Shown: piece after piece, positions 55,232 to 63,574 of the stretch
How positions within the stretch are numbered: the stretch's first letter is position 1
Layout of the letters: each line of letters starts with the position of its first letter
NCBI GenBank assembly: GCA_913048435.1
Contig: CAJWWC010000003.1
Coordinates: 49,553-113,552, forward strand
Reading direction: 5' to 3'
Source: an uncultured Flavobacteriales bacterium
GTDB lineage: Bacteria; Bacteroidota; Bacteroidia; Flavobacteriales; UBA7312
Length of the DNA: 64,000 bases
Notes under the pieces: generated by a model
The model's database searches: none
The model's input: the letters and a program-made list of their open reading frames with translations, nothing else
What the model was told of the DNA's origin: nothing
Made by a program: the position numbers and the translations under genes

Positions 55232-56359
55232 TTATTGAACTTCTATATCACTTAAAGATGGAAAATCATTATGATGCCATTTTCCCATAATTGTTCCTTT
55301 TTGCAGATACATTAAACCTGGATTTGAACGAATCATTGTTTTTAAAGTGGTTTCATCTGTAAAATAAAATAAATATTCTATGTTGTTTTTTTCTGCAAAA
55401 GCTAAAATATTTTCATCGCTCGAAGCACACAAAGCATAGAAAGAAATGCCTGCAGTTTGACAATCTTTATAAAAAGCATTAATTACTTCTTGTTTAAAAG
55501 AAGAGCTTTTATCAATGTTATAGCAAATCAATAGAAATACATTGTCCTCATTAAGAATTGAGTATGTGTAATCAATACCATCTTTAAAAATAGAAAAATC
55601 TTTAATCGGTGGCTCATAGCCTTCTTGTAAAACAATGATTTTATCTGTTGCTTCAATAAAATCAAAATCCTGCCACTTATCTTGATAATCTGTTGAAAGC
55701 ATCTCCGAAACCTCACCAGTTACTTTGTTTTTAACCACATAGTAATAGGCTTCTTCGGTACATGGTAATTCTAATTCATTACAAGATTTCATTCCATTAG
55801 TTATGTTATTGCCAATAGCATAAGGTCTAAAATCTTTTATTGGTAAATGTCTGTAAGTATGAACTATAAATGCAAAACTGAAAAAAGAAATGATAGCTAA
55901 AAACATATTTTCCATTTTACTATTTAATAAAGGTTTAATATACTTCTCCCCCAGGAAAAGAATAGAAATAAAAAATAATAAAATTAAGTCTTTTATGAAT
56001 GATCCCCATGGAGTCAATTTGATAGCATCTCCAAAACAGCCGCAGTCAGTTACTTTATTATAAAATGCTGAGTAAAAAGTTAGAAATGTAAAGAAAAGAA
56101 TCATTAGCATCAAAGACCAATTAGCTAGCTTAGGACGTGCTCCAATAAGAACCATAACACCAACTACAACTTCGAAAATACAAATACCTGCAGCCATTAC
56201 AAAAGCTAGTGGTATTAAAAACTCTAAATTGAGTACATCGGCAGAAAAGTATTCTTCAAGTTTGTATGAAAAGCCAAGAGCATCATTGGCTTTGATGAGA
56301 CCTGAAATAATAAAAAGAACTCCTACTAAAAATCTAGATAAATAAGTTAAAATTTTCAT
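55232..56359 (-). CDS. DoxX/MauE-like membrane protein, BT_3928 family
   Basis: 375 residues from the ATG at 56359 (MKILTYLSRFLVGVLFIISGLIKANDALGFSYKLEEYF), eight residues shorter than the track. The first half has four or five membrane helices with the conserved NKVTDCGCFGDAIKLTPWGSFIKDLILL Cys pair (CGCFG), as in MauE/DoxX proteins linked to thiol redox chemistry. The C-terminal half (about 180-375) resembles a thioredoxin-like fold without a CxxC. A role in redox or periplasmic protein maturation is inferred. It starts one base after the DUF1599 stop. Confidence 0.85.
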   Translation of the reverse strand: MKILTYLSRFLVGVLFIISGLIKANDALGFSYKLEEYFSADVLNLEFLIPLAFVMAAGICIFEVVVGVMVLIGARPKLANWSLMLMILFFTFLTFYSAFYNKVTDCGCFGDAIKLTPWGSFIKDLILLFFISILFLGEKYIKPLLNSKMENMFLAIISFFSFAFIVHTYRHLPIKDFRPYAIGNNITNGMKSCNELELPCTEEAYYYVVKNKVTGEVSEMLSTDYQDKWQDFDFIEATDKIIVLQEGYEPPIKDFSIFKDGIDYTYSILNEDNVFLLICYNIDKSSSFKQEVINAFYKDCQTAGISFYALCASSDENILAFAEKNNIEYLFYFTDETTLKTMIRSNPGLMYLQKGTIMGKWHHNDFPSLSDIEVQ

Positions 56360-56360
56360 A

Positions 56361-56894
56361 TTATTTAAGTTTAATAAGTGCAAAAATAGAATAGTTAATC
56401 ATATCGAAATAATTAGCATCAATTCCTTCAGAAATCAGAGTTTTACCTTGATTATCTTCAATTTGTTTAATTCTCAGAAGTTTCTGAAGTATTAAATCAG
56501 TCAAAGAGCTGACCCTCATATCTCGCCAAGCCTCACCATAATCGTGATTCTTAGACTTCATCAGTTTTTTAGATTCAGCGTGGTATTTTTCATAAAGCTT
56601 TTGTACTTCATTGTTTGCCAAATCAGGCTTTTCTGCAATACCCTTTTCTAACTGAATAAGTGCAATGATGGAATAATTGACAATACCAATGAACTCATTT
56701 CTTATATCTTCACCAACCTTTTGAAAGCCATTTATTTCGATACTACGTATTCTTTGGGCTTTAATAAAAATTTGATCAGTTAGTGAGGACAATCTTAATA
56801 TTCGCCAAGCACAACCATAATCTTTCATTTTTTTGATAAAAATATCCTTACATTTGGCTGATATCACATCATATTCACTAATGGTTTGTTCCAT
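56361..56894 (-). CDS. DUF1599 protein with two tandem copies of the domain
   Basis: 177 residues made of two related halves: KCKDIFIKKMKDYGCAWRILRLSSLTDQIFIKAQRI near residues 14-49 and SKKLMKSKNHDYGEAWRDMRVSSLTDLILQKLLRIKQIE near 108-146, each ending in an NYSIIALIQL-like helix. DUF1599 is listed in some sources as a nucleotide-modification-associated domain, but I know of no proven reaction. It is the first gene of the long minus-strand unit. Only 21 bases separate its ATG from the folP ATG. Confidence 0.85.
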   Translation of the reverse strand: MEQTISEYDVISAKCKDIFIKKMKDYGCAWRILRLSSLTDQIFIKAQRIRSIEINGFQKVGEDIRNEFIGIVNYSIIALIQLEKGIAEKPDLANNEVQKLYEKYHAESKKLMKSKNHDYGEAWRDMRVSSLTDLILQKLLRIKQIEDNQGKTLISEGIDANYFDMINYSIFALIKLK

Positions 56895-56915
56895 ATTTCG
56901 ATTTTGATTTGAATA

Positions 56916-57776
56916 ATGAATAAAAATAAAAATTTAAACACTCCTAAAACGATAGATTGTAACTCAAAATTGCTTGATTTATCAACACCGTCAATAATGG
57001 GTATTTTAAACCTAACTGACGATTCTTTTTATGATGGCGGAAAACATAATTCTGTAAAAAAAGCACTTCTGCAAACCGAAAAAATGCTGGATGATGGAGC
57101 TAATATCATCGATATAGGAGCCTATTCTTCTCGACCCAATTCCATTCACATTAGTATTGATGAGGAGTGGCAGAGATTAGAAAAGACACTTCAAATTATT
57201 AACAAAGAATTTCCTTATGTAATACTTTCAGTAGATACATTTCGTTCAGAAATTGCATGGCGAAGTGTAGATAATGGAGCAGATATAATAAATGATATTT
57301 CAGCTGGAAATTTAGACCAAGAAATGTTTGATGTTGTTGCAGATTTAAATATTCCTTACATAATGATGCATATGCAAGGTACTCCACAAACAATGCAAAA
57401 TAATCCTTATTACAATTGCATTGAAAAAGAAGTGGTTAACTATTTTTTAAGAAAAGTGAAAACACTTCAACAAAAAGGTCTAAATAAAATCATATTAGAT
57501 CCTGGATTTGGATTTGGTAAAACAGTTGAACATAATTACCAATTGTTAAATAAGCTAGAGGAACTTCATGCTCTAGAATTACCCCTATTAGTTGGTGTTT
57601 CAAGAAAATCAATGGTATATAAGGTTTTAGGAACAGATGCTACAAATTCTCTCAACGGAACAACCACTATTCATACTTTGTGTTTAAGTAAAGGCGTATC
57701 AATTCTTAGAGTACACGACGTAAAAGAAGCTGTTGAATGTGTAAAATTAATTAACTTCGCCAAAAACCAATTATAA
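56916..57776 (+). CDS. folP: Dihydropteroate synthase
   Basis: 286 residues. It joins p-aminobenzoate with the pterin pyrophosphate in folate synthesis and is the sulfonamide target. PSIMGILNLTDDSFYDGGKH near residue 27, DDGANIIDIGAYSSRPNS near 60, SVDTFRSEIAWRSVDNGADIINDISAG near 100, and the C-terminal DPGFGFGKTVEHNYQLL and LVGVSRKSMV are the family blocks. It abuts the diadenylate cyclase gene (TAA followed by ATG), a pairing conserved in Bacteroidota. Confidence 0.96.
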   Translation: MNKNKNLNTPKTIDCNSKLLDLSTPSIMGILNLTDDSFYDGGKHNSVKKALLQTEKMLDDGANIIDIGAYSSRPNSIHISIDEEWQRLEKTLQIINKEFPYVILSVDTFRSEIAWRSVDNGADIINDISAGNLDQEMFDVVADLNIPYIMMHMQGTPQTMQNNPYYNCIEKEVVNYFLRKVKTLQQKGLNKIILDPGFGFGKTVEHNYQLLNKLEELHALELPLLVGVSRKSMVYKVLGTDATNSLNGTTTIHTLCLSKGVSILRVHDVKEAVECVKLINFAKNQL

Positions 57777-58550
57777 ATGGGTTTCTTAGAATTTAACATA
57801 TTAGATATATTAGACATATTATTGGTTACATTTCTTCTTTTTCAATTGTACAAATTGATAAAAGGTACTGTAGCAATTCGTATTTTTATTGGCATTGCAG
57901 CCATATACCTTATGTGGAAGTTAGTTGAAGCCTTACAAATGGAATTGTTAGGTGAAATTTTGGGACAGTTTATAGGGGTTGGTGTTCTAGCAGTAATTAT
58001 TGTTTTTCAGCAAGAATTAAGACGCTTTTTATTAATGATAGGAAATACTAAATTTTTCTCTAAAGATGGAGTTTTAAAATTTAATTGGATAAATGAGGAA
58101 AATGTTGCAGAGGTGAAAATTTCGGACATTGTTAGAGCATGTGAAGAAATGGCAAAAACAAAAACTGGTGCAATTATAGTTATTACTAGAGAAAATGGAT
58201 TATCTAATTACATTGATACTGGAGAAATAATTAACGCTAAAACATCCAATTTATTTTTGCAAAGTATCTTTTTCAAAAATAGTCCCTTACATGACGGTGC
58301 AGTTATTATCACTGGCGAAACCATCAAAGCAGCTAGATGTGTTCTTCCTGCTATAGAAAATGACAGCTTTCCTTCAAATTTAGGTATGAGACACAGAGCA
58401 GCTGCTGGAATAACAGAAAATACCGATTCAATAGCAATTGTTGTATCTGAAGAAAAAGGTAAGATCTCTGTAGCCCACAATGGAAAACTAGAGATTAGCT
58501 TATCTGCCAAACAACTAAAAGAATTCTTACAAAAAAAATTACATCAATAA
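57777..58550 (+). CDS. cdaA: Diadenylate cyclase CdaA (membrane c-di-AMP synthase)
   Basis: 257 residues. Three N-terminal membrane helices (residues 8-75) precede the DisA_N domain with the catalytic LHDGAVIITG (DGA at 173-175) and MRHRAAAGITE (RHR at 205-207). It makes cyclic di-AMP from two ATP, a signal for potassium and osmotic balance. Downstream of folP without a gap; convergent with the permease gene, the two stops abut. Confidence 0.95.
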   Translation: MGFLEFNILDILDILLVTFLLFQLYKLIKGTVAIRIFIGIAAIYLMWKLVEALQMELLGEILGQFIGVGVLAVIIVFQQELRRFLLMIGNTKFFSKDGVLKFNWINEENVAEVKISDIVRACEEMAKTKTGAIIVITRENGLSNYIDTGEIINAKTSNLFLQSIFFKNSPLHDGAVIITGETIKAARCVLPAIENDSFPSNLGMRHRAAAGITENTDSIAIVVSEEKGKISVAHNGKLEISLSAKQLKEFLQKKLHQ

Positions 58551-59873
58551 CTAGCTTTTCAGTCTGGGATCAAGTGCATCTCTTAGACCTTCACCTATTA
58601 AGTTATAAATTGTTATGGTTAAGAAGATAGCAAATCCAGGAAACATTACTAACCACCAGGCTTCAAACTCTTGACGCCCTAAATTTAATAAAGATCCCCA
58701 AGTTACTACATCATCTGGAACACCAATTCCTAAAAATGATAAAGAACTTTCTATGAGTATTGCTGATGCAACACCAAAGGCAATAGATACAAACACAGGT
58801 GCTAGTGCATTAGGTAAAGCATGTTTAGCAATAGCTCTAAAGTTTGAATATCCAAGAGATTTTGCAGCTTGAACGTACTCTAGTTCTCTTATGCGTAAAA
58901 ACTCAGCTCGTGTAAATCGTGCAATACCAGTCCATGAAGTAAGACCAATAATTACCATAACTAACCATATACTTCTCACGAAAATAGCAGATATGGTAAT
59001 AATTAGAATTAGTCTAGGAATTGAGTTTAAAATCTCAATACCTCTAGATACAAAAGTATCAATTGGCACACTAACTTCTTTAGCTAACAAGCCAAATTTA
59101 AATACTCTAGATAAAAGACGCATTCCTACTATGATAACAGCAATTAAAATTAAAGAAATAAAGAGTTCCCAAATTCCATTTCCTGAACTAAAGGCATTTG
59201 ATAATGTGTATTTTCTAACACCAAATGCATAAAAGAAAGCTAAGAACACTCCTAACAATGTAAAGTAGTACTTAGAGCGAGGCATTAATAAATTTCTATC
59301 ACCAAAGAAACCAGCCAATGCCCCCAAAAAGACCCCAATAATACTTGCTATACCCATAGCTAATACTCCTACCAAAAGTGATATTCGAGTACCATGAATT
59401 AGTCCTGACGCTAAATCTCTACCAATGTTATCAGTTCCCATGATGTGCCTTAAGCGGTTAGGAATGGCCACAATTTCATTATCACTATTTTTATACCGTT
59501 GTTCATCAAATGGCGATACGTATTCTCTGTTATATCTGTCACCCTTGTCAGGAGAATAAGGTATAGGTGCCCACATAACTTTTTCAAAGTCTAACTTCCT
59601 CCAATCTGTAATATCAAACTGAAGTACTTCAACAAGACCTGTTTCTGGATTTACTACAGAATCTAACTTAGATGGATTAACTAAAGTGGAAAATGCAGGA
59701 TAAAAGGTTTCCCCTTTGTATTTACAATACAAAGGTTGATCATTAGCTATTATGGGCGCAAATAATGCTATAAAAACTAATGAAATCAAAATGTACAAGG
59801 ATATCAAGGCAGGTTTGTTTTTCTTAAATTGCTGCCAAGCATATTTTTTAAATGAAAAATTTCTCTGTTCCAT
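58551..59873 (-). CDS. ABC transporter permease, DppC type
   Basis: 440 residues, about 130 longer than E. coli DppC. It begins KYAWQQFKKNKPALISLYILISLVFIALFAPIIAND, then has a soluble insert of about 90 residues (PLYCKYKGETFYP to IVAIPNRLRH) before HIMGTDNIGRDLASGLIHGTRISLLVG; a further hydrophobic insert follows. The EAA loop is EYVQAAKSLGYSNFRAIAKHALPNALAPVFVS near residue 340. It pairs with the DppB-type gene four bases upstream. Inserts of this kind are seen in Bacteroidota peptide permeases. Confidence 0.93.
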   Translation of the reverse strand: MEQRNFSFKKYAWQQFKKNKPALISLYILISLVFIALFAPIIANDQPLYCKYKGETFYPAFSTLVNPSKLDSVVNPETGLVEVLQFDITDWRKLDFEKVMWAPIPYSPDKGDRYNREYVSPFDEQRYKNSDNEIVAIPNRLRHIMGTDNIGRDLASGLIHGTRISLLVGVLAMGIASIIGVFLGALAGFFGDRNLLMPRSKYYFTLLGVFLAFFYAFGVRKYTLSNAFSSGNGIWELFISLILIAVIIVGMRLLSRVFKFGLLAKEVSVPIDTFVSRGIEILNSIPRLILIITISAIFVRSIWLVMVIIGLTSWTGIARFTRAEFLRIRELEYVQAAKSLGYSNFRAIAKHALPNALAPVFVSIAFGVASAILIESSLSFLGIGVPDDVVTWGSLLNLGRQEFEAWWLVMFPGFAIFLTITIYNLIGEGLRDALDPRLKS

Positions 59874-59877
59874 GGTT

Positions 59878-61374
59878 TTATTTGTAAGAAATTCTAGGGT
59901 CTACAACTGCATAAAGTATATCGGCTACTAAGTAACCAATCATGGTTAAAAAACCTATAATCGTAAATACGGCAACTATCATAGGATAGTCTGAATTAAG
60001 TATTGAACTATAAATCTCAAATCCCATGCCTGGGATAGTAAAAATGGTTTCAATAATTACCGAACCTCCAATTGCTAAAGGGAAAATATTAGCAAAAACT
60101 GTAATTATTGGTAATAAAGAGTTTCTTAATGCGTGTTTCATAACTACTTTACCTTCACCAAGTCCTTTAGCTCGTGCTGTACGGATATAATCTTGTCCAA
60201 ATACATCTATTACACCAACACGCATAATTCTACTTAAAAATGCAAAAGAACTATAAGTATAGGTTATCAATGGAAGTATGAAATAAGGTGCTCTGTGTGC
60301 TGCTTTTTCTAAGAAAGACCAGCTAGGGTCGTATAATGTAGGGTCTTGTATTCCCGAAACAGGAAACCACCTTAATGTGTCTGGATTGGCAAAGGTGTAC
60401 AACAACAATACTCCTATAAAAAAACTAGGCATTGAATACAATACAAACACCACAACAGAAGTAATCCTATCAAATTTTGTGTCCTTTTTGTAAGCTGAAT
60501 AAATTCCTAGTGGAATACTGACTAAATAAGCAAATAGAACCGATAACAGAGAAAAGGAAAAGGAAATCCATACCTTACTCCATATTTTAGTATTGATAGG
60601 CTGACTATCGATATAAGAAAAACCAAAGTCTCCCCTTACAACTCCTTTACGTTGTTCACCATCACCAAACAACCAAAAATGATATTGATTTTTAGAACCG
60701 TACCATATAATTTTGGGAATGTAGCTTTTCCATGAAGATTGCTTACTTAGCATATCATTGTATAACAACTTGGATTGTTCAAAATTCTTTTTTACGGGCA
60801 ATAAAAAGACATAATTACTATAAAGTGTATCTAAAGAATTAAATTTTGATGCTATCACATTAGGGTTGGCAGTTTCTAACATTGAATTGATTTCAAAATT
60901 AGATTCAGTAATAACATCATTGATTTCATTTTTAGAATATTTTGGTCTCCCCTCAGCATCTCTATTCATCTCGAAGATGTCGTCTAGATTAAAATTACTA
61001 TGGCTAAGCTGGGTCACATTAAGCTGATGAAAATAACTAGAAACATCTTCCCAATTGCCATAATAATGAGATAACTCTGCTAGACATGCTGAATGGTCTT
61101 TATCTGCAACTCTGTAGAGTGTATCACAATCACTTATTGAGCCAAAACTGAAGTAAAAAACTGGTAAATCAAGACCCAATTTTTTTCGTAATTCTTGCTT
61201 AGTTTTTTTAGACGCATTGGATTGCTGATTGGCAGCTCCTTCCTTGTCGGCAGAGCTAGATAATTTTTCTACTGGATCGGCTGGTGCACTTATACTAATA
61301 ATAAATGCCAATAATGAAATGGCTAATAATGTCGGTATAAAAATGAGTATCCTTTTCGCTATATATTTTAACAT
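59878..61374 (-). CDS. ABC transporter permease, DppB type, with large periplasmic insert
   Basis: 498 residues. The first membrane helix (ILIFIPTLLAISLLAFIISISAPADPVEKL) is followed by a soluble insert of more than 180 residues before KGVVRGDFGFSYIDSQPINTKIWSKVWISFSFSLLSVLFAYL. The EAA loop is DYIRTARAKGLGEGKVVMKHALRNSLLPIITV near residue 400. It forms the inner-membrane pore with the DppC-type protein. The insert lies on the periplasmic side and may contact the binding lipoprotein encoded 12 bases upstream. No ATPase gene is nearby. Confidence 0.92.
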   Translation of the reverse strand: MLKYIAKRILIFIPTLLAISLLAFIISISAPADPVEKLSSSADKEGAANQQSNASKKTKQELRKKLGLDLPVFYFSFGSISDCDTLYRVADKDHSACLAELSHYYGNWEDVSSYFHQLNVTQLSHSNFNLDDIFEMNRDAEGRPKYSKNEINDVITESNFEINSMLETANPNVIASKFNSLDTLYSNYVFLLPVKKNFEQSKLLYNDMLSKQSSWKSYIPKIIWYGSKNQYHFWLFGDGEQRKGVVRGDFGFSYIDSQPINTKIWSKVWISFSFSLLSVLFAYLVSIPLGIYSAYKKDTKFDRITSVVVFVLYSMPSFFIGVLLLYTFANPDTLRWFPVSGIQDPTLYDPSWSFLEKAAHRAPYFILPLITYTYSSFAFLSRIMRVGVIDVFGQDYIRTARAKGLGEGKVVMKHALRNSLLPIITVFANIFPLAIGGSVIIETIFTIPGMGFEIYSSILNSDYPMIVAVFTIIGFLTMIGYLVADILYAVVDPRISYK

Positions 61375-61386
61375 ATTTTTAAATTT

Positions 61387-63141
61387 TTAGGGAATTGGGA
61401 CTTTGGTCTTAAAGGTTTCTTTAAGGTTAAAATTATGTAAAACAAAGCCAGGTTTTTCATAGTACATATCGGCATTATCGAAACGCTTATGAATGACTAT
61501 TTTTCGCTTAGGACTATACATAAATACATATGGTTGGTCTACATATATCTTAGCTTGTAATTGCCATATAGCATTTCTATGTTCTTGAGGATCAATTGCA
61601 GAATTAGCAGCGTCAATCAAAGAATCGCTATAGGCATCGCCAAAACCACAAAAATTAGAACCTTTGTTAGCCCAAGAAGAAGTGTGCCAAAGTTGATAAG
61701 GATTGGAATAAGAAGCAGAACCACCCCAACCTCCAAGCATCATATCAAAATCATGTTCTTGAGCATTTTTATAAAACAAGGTAAAATCCATTGGGTTTGG
61801 CTTGACTTCAACACCGGCTCTCCACATACTCTCTTTTATCATTAAGGCTGTTTCTTTAGAGGCAGCACCACTCATGTAACTCAATTCAAAACTCAATTGT
61901 AGTTTCTCACCATTGACCATTTTGTCTCTGACGTTATTATCGTCTGTATCTATCCAACCTGCTTCGTCCAATAATTTCTTGGCTTTTTCTAAATCCAATT
62001 TAATCAACTCTAAAGTATCATTGTAGTTTTTTTTAAGATTAGATAACTGAGCGACTTGCCTAGAACCTTCTCCATGAAGTAATACTTCTACAATTTCATC
62101 GACAGGAACTAAATGAGCCATCGCTCTGCGCACTTTTACGTCAGTAAAAAATTCTTTTCTCTTGATACCGTCAGGACGCATGTTCATACCAGCATAATAA
62201 TATGAATATTGATCTAAAAAGGCAGAATGATAATTCTCATTAAAGTAATCATGCTTTTGAAGTTTAAATAATTTTGAAGTGCCTACTCTGTTAGTTGCAT
62301 CTAAACCCTGACTTTTTAAAGATAAAAATACTGATGCATCATCAGTAATAATCTTAAAAATGATTTGTTCAGGATAATTTTGATTATATATAAGCGTATC
62401 GTTATCACCCCACCAATTGTCTTTTCTACTGGCTATGATGTAAGAACCAGATTCCCATTCACTAATTTGATAGGGTCCTAAACCTACAAGTCTTTGTGGT
62501 TGATAGCGATTGTCTCCATGATTGAAAGCATTAAACCAATCTGACCATTCTTTTTTTTCTCTAAAATTTACGCTATGAATATTTTCAAATGTTAAATCAT
62601 CCAATATACCCTCTGGGTCCCAATGCGCTTTCTGTTGAATGTAGACCTCTGAGAATATATTAGGGTTTGTAACATTTTTTCCAAAAGCTACCATAGTAAA
62701 TTTCTTTGGCTCGTTGGGATAAAGTATTATATCCTTTATTACAGAAGAATAATTACCTCTAACATTGGCATTATCAGTAAGTGGACATAGTTGTAATTTA
62801 GTCGTAAACTCAATGTCTTTTGCAGTCAATTCACTTCCATCGTCCCATCTAACGTCATCTCTCAACTCAAAGTGATACAAAAGCCCATCATTAGAAATTT
62901 CTGGTAAGGATTTAGCTATAGATGGAATGTATTCTAAAGAACTAACATCTAACTTTACTAAAGTTTTTTGTGTATGCTCAAAAATGAAAGAACGCATCAC
63001 CGAATTATCATTATAAGGGTGCAAACCGTCAGGGTTTGATAAAATATGAGCGATAACAATGTTCTTAGATAAATCTCTGCTATCAACACAGGCAGATAAA
63101 GTAATGGCAGCTATTGAAGCAGCAAATATCTTATTAAACAT
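61387..63141 (-). CDS. ABC transporter substrate-binding lipoprotein, SBP family 5
   Basis: 584 residues from the ATG at 63141, which gives a lipoprotein signal MFNKIFAASIAAITLSAC with Cys18; the track's extra 19 residues are upstream of a -7 element. Family-5 features are NPDGLHPYNDNSVMRSFIFEHTQKTLVKLD, RDDVRWDDGSELTAKDIEFTTKLQ, GLGPYQISEWESGSYIIASRKDNWWG and KVRRAMAHLVPVDEIVEVLLHGEGS. It feeds the adjacent DppB/DppC pair; the substrate is probably oligopeptide. First gene of a three-gene unit. Confidence 0.93.
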   Translation of the reverse strand: MFNKIFAASIAAITLSACVDSRDLSKNIVIAHILSNPDGLHPYNDNSVMRSFIFEHTQKTLVKLDVSSLEYIPSIAKSLPEISNDGLLYHFELRDDVRWDDGSELTAKDIEFTTKLQLCPLTDNANVRGNYSSVIKDIILYPNEPKKFTMVAFGKNVTNPNIFSEVYIQQKAHWDPEGILDDLTFENIHSVNFREKKEWSDWFNAFNHGDNRYQPQRLVGLGPYQISEWESGSYIIASRKDNWWGDNDTLIYNQNYPEQIIFKIITDDASVFLSLKSQGLDATNRVGTSKLFKLQKHDYFNENYHSAFLDQYSYYYAGMNMRPDGIKRKEFFTDVKVRRAMAHLVPVDEIVEVLLHGEGSRQVAQLSNLKKNYNDTLELIKLDLEKAKKLLDEAGWIDTDDNNVRDKMVNGEKLQLSFELSYMSGAASKETALMIKESMWRAGVEVKPNPMDFTLFYKNAQEHDFDMMLGGWGGSASYSNPYQLWHTSSWANKGSNFCGFGDAYSDSLIDAANSAIDPQEHRNAIWQLQAKIYVDQPYVFMYSPKRKIVIHKRFDNADMYYEKPGFVLHNFNLKETFKTKVPIP

Positions 63142-63163
63142 AAACTTAGAATTTGAGTTTATG

Positions 63164-63171
63164 CAAATATA
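63164..63171 (-). promoter_or_regulatory. Promoter -7 element of the binding-protein/permease unit
   Basis: TATATTTG on the minus strand, 22 bases before the ATG at 63141; it rules out the track start at 63198. Confidence 0.55.
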
Positions 63172-63240
63172 ACATTCCGAATCATTTAAAGGCTTCAATT
63201 ATCGAATTTATAGACTAAATAAATAAAAAATAAAAAACCT

Positions 63241-63270
63241 TTGCGAAACAATGTAAATCCTATAAATTTG
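63241..63270 (+). promoter_or_regulatory. Promoter of tRNA-Ser
   Basis: TTG at 63241-63243, a 19-base spacer and TAAATTTG at 63263-63270, 11 bases before the tRNA. A full match to the Bacteroidota consensus. Confidence 0.85.
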
Positions 63271-63281
63271 CGCCTCATCCT

Positions 63282-63368
63282 GGAGAGGTGGCTGAGTGGC
63301 TGAAAGCGGCACCCTGCTAAGGTGTTATACCGGTAACGGTATCGGGGGTTCGAATCCCCCTCTCTCCG
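63282..63368 (+). tRNA. tRNA-Ser (anticodon GCT)
   Basis: 87 bases with a long variable arm (TATACCGGTAACGGTATC). Acceptor GGAGAGG pairs with TCTCTCC (one G-U), the anticodon loop CTGCTAA gives GCT, and the T-arm is GGGGG-TTCGAAT-CCCCC. CCA is not encoded. Confidence 0.97.
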
Positions 63369-63384
63369 CAGTATTGAAATTAAT

Positions 63385-63414
63385 TTGGCTGTCTAGATTA
63401 TTTGATTAGATTTG
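63385..63414 (+). promoter_or_regulatory. Promoter of tRNA-Pro
   Basis: TTG at 63385-63387, a 19-base spacer and TAGATTTG at 63407-63414, 11 bases before the tRNA. Same geometry as the tRNA-Ser promoter, so the two tRNAs can be transcribed separately. Confidence 0.85.
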
Positions 63415-63425
63415 CAGCCTTATTT

Positions 63426-63500
63426 CGGGGTGTAGCGTAGCCCGGTTATCGCGCCTCGTTTGGGACGAGGAGGTCGCAGGTTCGAATCCTGCCACCCCGA
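63426..63500 (+). tRNA. tRNA-Pro (anticodon TGG)
   Basis: 75 bases. Acceptor CGGGGTG pairs with CACCCCG, the anticodon stem CCTCG/CGAGG has loop TTTGGGA giving TGG, and the T-arm is GCAGG-TTCGAAT-CCTGC. CCA is not encoded. Confidence 0.97.
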
Positions 63501-63518
63501 CACATAATAGCCGGATTT

Positions 63519-63551
63519 AAAAAAGGATTTGATATTTCAAGTCCTTTTTTT
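63519..63551 (+). terminator. Terminator after tRNA-Pro
   Basis: AAAAAAGGA-TTTGA, TATT loop, TCAAG-TCCTTTTTT form a long hairpin with a terminal T-run, 18 bases after the tRNA. Its symmetry means it can also end transcription of the minus-strand gene. Confidence 0.85.
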
Positions 63552-63574
63552 ATTTGTCATATTTACCCCTCTTG

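Noticed and set aside
63282-63500. Integration site at the tRNA-Ser/tRNA-Pro pair
   Set aside because: No integrase and no repeated 3' tRNA end were seen inside the window.
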